From Cheiracanthium punctorium (Eukaryota > Arthropoda > Arachnida > Araneae > Cheiracanthiidae): a stretch of DNA of 64,000 nt. Below, in pieces: positions 57,946-64,000 of this stretch (positions are counted from its first letter, which is position 1; every line of letters starts with the position of its first letter). The translations under genes and the position numbers were made by a program. The stretch lies in contig JAWZYV010012249.1 of NCBI GenBank assembly GCA_038373885.1, positions 62,001-126,000 on the forward strand, in the 5' to 3' direction. The notes beneath the pieces were generated by a model. It worked only from the letters and a program-made list of their open reading frames with translations. It made no database searches and was not told the DNA's origin.

Positions 57946-58170
57946 TAGCCGTCCGGGCTTAGTAGTGGTTATATAGCCATTCTATCGCACAACGGGTCCG
58001 GGTTCGATTCCCGACATTAGTTTGGCTGTAATTCCATCTGTCTCTTCATAGGAGGCAACGCTGTATTACCAATTAGGTGCCTCCATAATAAAGAGATCAG
58101 TAATTCTGGTCTATGTAGTAGCTAATGCCTATACAGCAAGTGCCCACCATTAGAAAAAAAAATCGTAATA
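57946..58170 (+). mobile_element. tRNA-derived SINE, second family
   Basis: The head has an A-box-like TTAGTAGTGGTTATATAGCC (57959-57978) and a strong B box, GGTCCGGGTTCGATTCCCG (57995-58013), with tRNA-like spacing. The body is unrelated to tRNA and ends in AGAAAAAAAAA (about 58154-58163). The flanks TCGTATTAG and TCGTAATAAG could be a diverged target duplication. The acceptor arms do not pair, so it is not a functional tRNA gene. Confidence 0.7.
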
Positions 58171-59258
58171 AGATACAGTGGAACCCTGATTTTAGACTTC
58201 TTAATTCCGATGTTCTTTAAAAATCATTAATTTCAACAACAATTTCGAATAAAAAATATCTTTAAAAAATGTACGTATGACATTTTTACTTAAACAAACA
58301 TTATTTCATCTTAAGCCAACCCTTACATTTAAAGATTTTTTCTTTCATTTAATTTCTAATTCTCTATACTGATGTCATTACATTTTTACATGTTTATTAT
58401 TTGGAGTTGCATCAATTATGCAAATATAAATGGCTAACTAACCCGAATATTTCCACATCTTTCAGTCTCCTTATATATACTACAGGAAAAAATATCAGAA
58501 AAATACACACACTCTATAATCTTACTCCTTTAATATATTCATCATAAATGAGAATTTATTTCCTTGATTTTCTGATCTTAAAAAAAAGCTTTTAATGGTA
58601 AGTATAAAGCGGCATCTAATTAATGTTTGTTTAAAAATGTTCATTATATCAGAGAAAAATGTTTTTATAGTCCTTTCATAATTCATTTTTTCATAACATT
58701 TTCTATGTCTGTCTCTCTTCAGCAGCTTAGAAAACCATTCGTTTATTTTTCTCTACTGAATAACAGTTTACCTTCATTAATCGATCTATTTCTTTGGGGA
58801 ACAGAGTTTTACAGACTTATGTCAGTCTTTTTTTTATTCTTTGTCAGCCTGGTTTATTTAGGAATTAGATTTCGGGGTATAGTTAAGCCGAATAGTCAGT
58901 TAACAGCTTCGATAAATAAGTTTGTAATCATTCCATGTAGACAGTAAACGAGGTACATTTATCTTTAAGGCTGCTGTCTTTTGTAAAAGAGAATCGTGTA
59001 ATTTACAACCTAAATATAGGACTAAATAATTTCGTAGGGTACTTCAAAAGATATGGCTCTTTATAAGCTTTTCTATTCATCATGTAAACAACATAAGAAC
59101 GTTACATATTACTAACCACTGGCGCACCATGTCGTTCATGCATGACGTACGAGAATTTCATGTACAGCATGAAATTCTCGCGACCCAAAACCATTTGGTA
59201 CATGTGTACGTCATTATTCTATTGTAGTACATTCACTGTAGTTGCTTGGTTATTTGGC
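58171..59258. other. AT-rich intergenic DNA with a small hairpin
   Basis: CAGTGGAACCCTGATTTTAG (58176) resembles a pogo-like left end. An inverted repeat CGAGAATTTCATG / CATGAAATTCTCG lies at 59149-59179. The 106-codon frame at 58627-58947 is hydrophobic, in an AT-rich context, and is not recognised. Confidence 0.4.
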
Positions 59259-59999
59259 GACCCTCTTAACTTCAAAACGACTGCTGCTATAAAGTCATGT
59301 CTAAGTATAGTAAAGTAGCCATGCGTTAATAAATGAAACCGCCTACGGCACCGCCTGGTGGGAAATTGCAAAGTTACCAATCTCGAAAACGAAACGATAT
59401 AGGAAATAAGTGATTTACAAGTTGTAGAGCATATTTAATTTAGTACGAAAAGATACCTTGTGGACATTAATGTCCACAAGGAACATTAGAAGACTTCCTT
59501 AGAAGAAGAAGTTAAGAATAGGACGGTTAAAACGTGCATTTTTTGATTGATTTCCTACACTGGGACATAACAAAACGATTTGAGAAAAAAAAAAACACTA
59601 GTTATAACAATACTATATTGATTGGGGATCACAAGCGATGTCACCTTGCCGTGCTGCCTTTTTTGCTCGAAAGATAGTCATTTCTCTTTCCGTTCAAGTT
59701 TCGTGACGTCGCAGTGTAGGAAATCAAGAAAAAACAAAACGCGCATTTTAACCGTTCTATTCTTCGCAATAATGTCCACAAGCTGGCTTTTCGTACTAAA
59801 GTTGTCTTGATGCTCGACAACTTTATGTATCACTTTTTTTTTCCGTATCTCGTTTCGTTTTCGAGATAAGAATGCTAACTCTGAATTTTTCCACCAGGTT
59901 GAGCCGTAAGCAGTTTCATTCAGTAGCGCATGGCTACTTTGCTATACCTATACACCACTTTTATGAATATAGCAGCAGTCGTTCCGAAGTTAAGAGGGT
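59259..59999. mobile_element. Large inverted-repeat (foldback) element
   Basis: The left arm from GACCCTCTTAACTTC (59259) is mirrored by the right arm ending GAAGTTAAGAGGGTG (59986-60000). Shared inner blocks include ACGACTGCTGCTAT, CAAAGTAGCCATGCG, CTCGAAAACGAAACGA and ATTTCCTACACTG, giving arms of about 310 bp around a spacer of about 115 bp. The arms have diverged by several indels. The left arm contains the perfect 26-bp palindrome CCTTGTGGACATT/AATGTCCACAAGG (59456-59481), only half of which is present in the right arm. No protein. Confidence 0.75.
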
Positions 60000-61041
60000 G
60001 ACGAGGGACTTTAGTGGGCATACTGTATGTTTTATTGCTAAAGTGAACGTTTTGCGAAAGGTGTATCAGTGAAACTTTTAAGCCTGTCTGGATTTTGCCA
60101 GTATTTCTTTTCTTACTATTAAATTTTTCACCGAGAGTAACACAGAATTCTTTAAATTTGAAGTAATTATTCGCAATCTTGTTTTGCTTGTGCCATCTGT
60201 AAATGAATTTATTTCTTTAGCCCTGGGAAATGTTCATTGGGTAATGAAAGCCACCAACTAATTCTCTCAGAATCATTTTGATCCGGAAAAAGTTTCTCAA
60301 ATTTCATTTTTAATAATGAATTTGTTTTCAAATGAACCAGTTCCATTTGCATGTTACTAGGCAACTGCATTGCGTTTTATTCACCGGGGGCCAATCCCGA
60401 TCCCGCGGGAAGACTATATTAGGACTATAATTTTCATATTTATGTAAGGTATTGCATTAATTATCAAATAAGATAAAGTATTAAACTTGATAGTGCTTAC
60501 AATCTTACTTTTTCTTACTTTTCTCTATTAAAATTAATTTTTATTTGAACGAAATGTCAATCCCGAAGGGATTCCGCAATTCTCCGGGATCAACTAATCT
60601 CAATCCCGAAATCCCGCGAAACTGAAAATAGTGCGGGGTTGCATTCCCTAAAGTCAGTTTCTATAATATTTAAGGGTAGTTACTGTGAAAAATATATAGA
60701 TTTATTTTACTTAAAATCAAAAAAGTAATTATAGTAATAACACAAAGTGGGTCTTCATTTTGAGTATTCAATCAGCTGACTTCATTCTATGATCTTAAAA
60801 AAAAATACTATTTATTAACAAGCACAATATTTTACTATAGTTGTATGCACTAAAATAAATACTAAGACTAGTACTTCTTAAAATCTGTTCAGAAAAGAAA
60901 AATCGTTTCATATTTCCTAAATTAGCAATCCGCGGATGCATTAAATATTGAGTTCCGGCATCAATATATCAGAAAACACAATATTATAGTCACTCAAAAC
61001 AGATACATGTTCATCCCAACCAATAAATTTAAATGCTTAAT
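60000..61041. other. AT-rich intergenic DNA with an ATCCCG-rich repeat
   Basis: At 60385-60655, CCAATCCCGATCCCGCGGG, TCAATCCCGAAGGGATTCC and CCCGCGAAACTG are followed by GGGGTTGCATTCCCTAA. Such ATCCCG-rich ends occur in hAT-type MITEs. Borders are unclear. Confidence 0.4.
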
Positions 61042-61215
61042 TCAGTGAACGTTTTGTGCGCCTGCCTCTGTTATCGCCAAATTTGCTTCGAGAGCTTCTT
61101 GCTCTTTACTATACTCTTGAGATAATTGTAAACTAAGCACGTTAATTTTGTCTCTCAAGGCCAAACTATTAGCCAAATAATAATTGTTCCGATTGGAAAA
61201 AAAAATTAAAGTCAT
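61042..61215 (-). CDS. Unidentified 57-residue coiled-coil frame (possible terminal exon)
   Basis: The minus strand from ATG at 61215 reads 57 codons to a stop at 61042. From residue 7 it reads SNRNNYYLANSLALRDKINV, continuing LSLQLSQEYSKEQEALEANL, an amphipathic helix with leucine/isoleucine spacing typical of a short coiled coil, and ends AGAQNVH. The composition (E, Q, K, A, L) is unlike chance frames in this AT-rich window. No family is recognised. It could be a last exon of a host gene entering from the right, or a piece of a retroelement gag. A convincing splice acceptor just upstream is lacking (CGCTCACAG is the only candidate). Confidence 0.35.
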   Translation of the reverse strand: MTLIFFSNRNNYYLANSLALRDKINVLSLQLSQEYSKEQEALEANLAITEAGAQNVH

Positions 61216-62083
61216 TTTACTGTGAGCGTTCGAGACTTTGGATTATTGCGTAAAACTTTGTACTACGGCTTCAATTTTACGATCACATCCTGAAGCGACA
61301 CCAATATCTAAGCACATAAATACACTACAGTAAATCAACACAGTAACAATAACAAATCTCATTTTTGATATCTCGAACAACAGATCTAGAAACAGAGGAA
61401 GAAAAAAAAATGCAGTTTATGCCTGAACAAAACTCCCGCCCTTGTAAATTTGTGACAAAATTAAGTTGCCATCCCTTAACTGTCTCCGAAAGGAAAAGAA
61501 TTACAGATGGCCAGAGCAGTTCTCTACGGTGCTTTCCGCTTGATGGAGTTGAATTTCTCCTCTGCTGATGACAACAATGTCGAAAGTAATTCAATTTCAT
61601 AAAGGAAACAATGGGAAATCTTATAAAAGCAGTGTAATGTTCCCTTTTTCACCTAATTGATCAGCATCACTGACAGCTTCTGAAATGCTTTATTGTCAGA
61701 TATGTGCAGGACCTTCGAGCTGTGTTGTTCTGCTGTGTTTTCTGGTATTGAATTTGTCGTTTGGATCAACTCACTCGAAATACATAAAATGTTCTACGAA
61801 TAGGGAAAAAAAAGTAATGATAGGTTTTATTTATAAGTTTCATGTTTATTGAATTTATTGCATCAGTAAGTATTAAAACAGAACTAAACATTCTAGAAGA
61901 AATGTTTTCCTGTAAATTTTTTTATCTATGAAGAGAGTTAAAAAATTGTATTAAAATACACCTATAAAGAATATTTAGTCATTATATATTCCCAAGTTAA
62001 CACTTTTTAAAAAATAGTTTGACTCTCTGTGTAAAAGAAAAAAAAAAAGTATTTTTTTCTTTTTTTAATGGGACAGTTTTCTG
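61216..62083. other. AT-rich intergenic DNA
   Basis: Overlapping open stretches on both strands at 61325-61600 show no recognisable domain. Nothing else is supported. Confidence 0.4.
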
Positions 62084-62293
62084 ATGCATGAGGTGGACCT
62101 TTACCTTTTGCCGGTACTGGTGGATCGGATACCTTTTGATTATAGTATAAGGGTAATATCAACAATCAGAGAAGGGCAAAAATGTAAAGTTGTTTTATTA
62201 AAAAATACAGGCAAACAAGTGTTGTTTTCAAAAGACGTGCATAACATCATTAGAAAAATAAGAAAGCTAATGATGAAATCAGCTCTTAAATAG
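62084..62293 (+). CDS. Unidentified 69-residue frame, possibly transposon-derived
   Basis: The translation contains STIREGQKCKVVLLKNTGKQ and VLFSKDVHNIIRKIRKLMMK. The KVVLLKNTGK--L-KD-HN pattern is reminiscent of arthropod MULE/FLYWCH-type element proteins, but the match is from memory and weak. It may be a decayed fragment. Confidence 0.25.
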   Translation: MHEVDLYLLPVLVDRIPFDYSIRVISTIREGQKCKVVLLKNTGKQVLFSKDVHNIIRKIRKLMMKSALK

Positions 62294-62588
62294 ATATGAT
62301 TACAACTAAATAGTACCTGCAAATTTCACATGGAAAAACAGTTTATGATATTTGAGTATTTTGGTTAAGAAAAATGCGCTTGTTTTGTAGTAAAAATTGC
62401 ATGTCAGTGAACGGAATTTTAAGTCTGAGGCTCTCACAGGGTTAACAGAAAGCACGAATTTAATAAATTGCTTATAACTTCCTTATTCGGAGTAATCTTT
62501 AAAGTTTAAGATGACTAATTGCATTGATTTTTATCAAGAATTATTATTTTATTTCGTACCGTTAAAACTGCATAAATAAATCTATATA

Positions 62589-63055
62589 AATAAAACAAAG
62601 TCGGGTTAGTTACACCATTGATAACTCAAGAACGGCTGAACCGATTTTAATGATCTCTGATTTGTTGGATTCGTCTCCGCTCCAAATAGCAGAATAACTA
62701 TTAAAATATCGGAAGCCGCTAGGTGGCGCTACAGAACGTCGAATTCTATTCAACCTCTTGCTATGAAAGTACCTTTTAACCTATTTTGACGAAAATTGGA
62801 TATTTGATCACGGAGAATGTCCTTACACTATCCATTTTGCTATAACTTGCCGCTAGATGTCGCGGCAGAGCGTCGAATTCTATTCCGTTCGACCGTTTGC
62901 TTTGAAAATACCGTCCTACGGATTTTGTTGAAAATTGGTTATTTGTAGATATGTGAACACGGAGAATATTTTTTACACTCTCCTCAGCAAAATTAACGCA
63001 TTCGCGAATTCTAAACAAACACGTTTCCTAGGCGACGAAACTAAATAAACTGAAG
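62589..63055 (+). mobile_element. CTATATAAATAAAA-starting repeat with an internal 134-bp duplication
   Basis: It begins AATCTATATAAATAAAAC and GAACGGCTGAACCGATTTTA, phrases common at the 5' side of widespread arthropod non-autonomous repeats (possibly Helentron-like). Two diverged units follow, with CCGCTAGGTGGCGCTACAGA (from 62716) and CCGCTAGATGTCGCGGCAGA (from 62850) and shared CGTCGAATTCTATTC and ACGGAGAAT blocks, 134 bp apart. No protein. Confidence 0.55.
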
Positions 63056-63132
63056 TTGTTCGTAAAGTCAAAAGAAAGTGATAACCACTGACAGCACAAA
63101 ACACACGCATTCCAGTTTTCTTACGAAAAATC

Positions 63133-63255
63133 GTGCAGCGAGTTTGTCGTTTACGAATGCACCCATTGTTTCGAAGTGTGTCAAAAAACTTGGCTCGACG
63201 TGTTCATGTTTGCATTCAAAATGGTAGCAGACATTTTCAACATTTGCTGAACGTA
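63133..63255 (+). pseudogene. Transposase C-terminal fragment (mariner/IS630-type)
   Basis: The frame contains VSKNLARRVHVCIQNGSRHF then QHLL, matching the ...R---CI---GGHFEHLL block that ends many mariner-type transposases. Nothing catalytic remains upstream. It is the only one of these non-Tc1 transposase fragments in plus orientation. Confidence 0.55.
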
Positions 63256-63399
63256 ATGATTGAAAAGGAGTGTACCAGCTATGGGTCCCCCCCAAAAAAA
63301 AAATGTTTTCTTTTATCTCTTCCGGACTCCACGAAAGGACGATAAGTTTTTTCGCAAACGCAACTAAATTTTTATTGTTAACATTTTAGCATGAAACAC

Positions 63400-63683
63400 T
63401 TAACCCATTTGTGCCTGGATATTTTTGCGACTTTCTTCGATGTTTACTGATAACAGAAATAATAGATAAATTTCTGACGTCAACTTCTTGAACAAGGGAT
63501 GATTTCTTTTAAAATTGTTATGCATAAAAATCGAAATATCAACATCCTACTTGGTCATGTTAAAATATTTTGTAGAGTTGAGGCTCAATACTTATGAATA
63601 AAAGCTAGGAAAAATAAATAACGTTTTCGACTGATAGCGAAAATGCCGTCCCAAAAAAGGGACGCTAGGCATAAATGGGTTAG
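63400..63683. mobile_element. TTAA-type MITE, second piggyBac-like family
   Basis: TTAACCCATTTGTGCCTGG opens at 63400 and CTAGGCATAAATGGGTTA closes at 63682, followed by G in place of the final A of TTAA. The terminal repeat differs from that of 20514/48202/50521 but shares TTAACCC. No coding capacity. Confidence 0.65.
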
Positions 63684-63831
63684 AGAAAACCGAACACAAA
63701 ACTTGAACATGAAGAACTTTTCATAAAATACTTATGCAGCCGGATGAATTTTTTTTAATGCTGGTCAGTGACGCAGTTTCCTTTTTCCTTGGTCTGAAGA
63801 AACTCTGGAAGATTGCAACAAGAAGAGGATA

Positions 63832-63931
63832 CCCAGCAAACACACACAGGTTCTCTGAACGTCTATTAACGTTAAAAAAACGTCTTCTGAACGTTAATAG
63901 ACGTTCAGAGAACCTGTGTGTGTTTGCTGGG
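63832..63931. repeat. Perfect hairpin with 42-bp arms
   Basis: The arm 63832-63873 begins CCCAGCAAACACACACAGG and ends TCTATTAACGTT. The second arm, 63890-63931, is its exact reverse complement, and the loop is 16 bases (63874-63889). CCCAGCAAAC ends resemble those of small MITEs. The 75-codon open frame across it is a by-product. Confidence 0.92.
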
Positions 63932-64000
63932 ATAGGTACGTCAACAATTCTAAGGCATTAGCACGGCTGGCTTGCTCGCTCGCGGCCTCACCATGGCACA

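Noticed and set aside
57946..58020. Possible functional tRNA gene
   Set aside because: The B box is excellent but the acceptor ends do not pair, the A box is loose, and a SINE body with an A-rich tail follows.
58627..58947. 106-codon hydrophobic frame as a membrane protein
   Set aside because: Hydrophobicity follows from T-rich codons. There is no conserved motif and no splice or promoter context.

Overview
This window looks like non-coding, transposon-dense nuclear DNA from an animal, most likely an arthropod and probably a spider. The sequence is AT-rich. It has no operons, no prokaryotic gene spacing and no open frame above about 230 codons. It carries poly(A)/poly(T) runs and microsatellites, tRNA-derived SINEs, Tc1/mariner, hAT-like, piggyBac-like and pogo/Tigger-like elements, Ty3/gypsy and LINE remnants. 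The spider assignment is inference, from the style of the Tc1-like transposase at 14638-15684 and the mix of repeats. No intact host gene is recognised, and nearly every recognisable protein signature is a decayed transposon fragment.

Layout. 1-9 kb: a hAT-like end, GTATCGG repeats, a mariner-like element with a broken transposase (2476-3482), a second transposase fragment (7077-7319) and three copies of a tRNA-derived SINE. 9.7-11.6 kb: a Ty3/gypsy remnant with gag and the RT-tail/RNase H but no RT core. 14-19.6 kb: a nearly complete Tc1-like transposase with one stop codon and a three-residue loss, a three-copy unknown repeat, and TIR elements at 17507-17975 and 18629-19575. 20.5-25.2 kb: the first of three TTAA-flanked foldback elements, a SINE, and a mariner N-terminal fragment. 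25.2-31 kb: two adjacent TIR elements. The second (25824-27643) holds a transposase-like tail and repeated TCAGTCCCCTGG motifs. They are followed by a palindrome-rich element with internal tandem repeats (29005-30780).

31-46.5 kb: a LINE- or Helentron-type endonuclease fragment, an element carrying a regular 155-bp tandem array (34981-35935), several small MITEs, an LTR-like segment with a tRNA-Ser-type primer site, another transposase fragment and the 3' end of a LINE. 47-54.7 kb: a diverged repeat pair that brackets a foldback element whose arms match at 116 of 117 positions, a hAT MITE with a near-matching 8-bp target duplication, a third foldback copy, and a pogo-like element containing a SINE. 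57-64 kb: a second tRNA-derived SINE type, a large inverted-repeat element, a short unidentified coiled-coil frame (61042-61215), another transposase tail, a second TTAA-type MITE and a perfect 42-bp-arm hairpin.

The features do not form a pathway. They record repeated transposon invasion, nesting and decay. The least explained structures are the motif-bearing element at 25824-27643, the nested-palindrome TTAA family, and the short coiled-coil frame. All names come from reading motifs by eye. Borders of old repeats are approximate unless terminal repeats are given.
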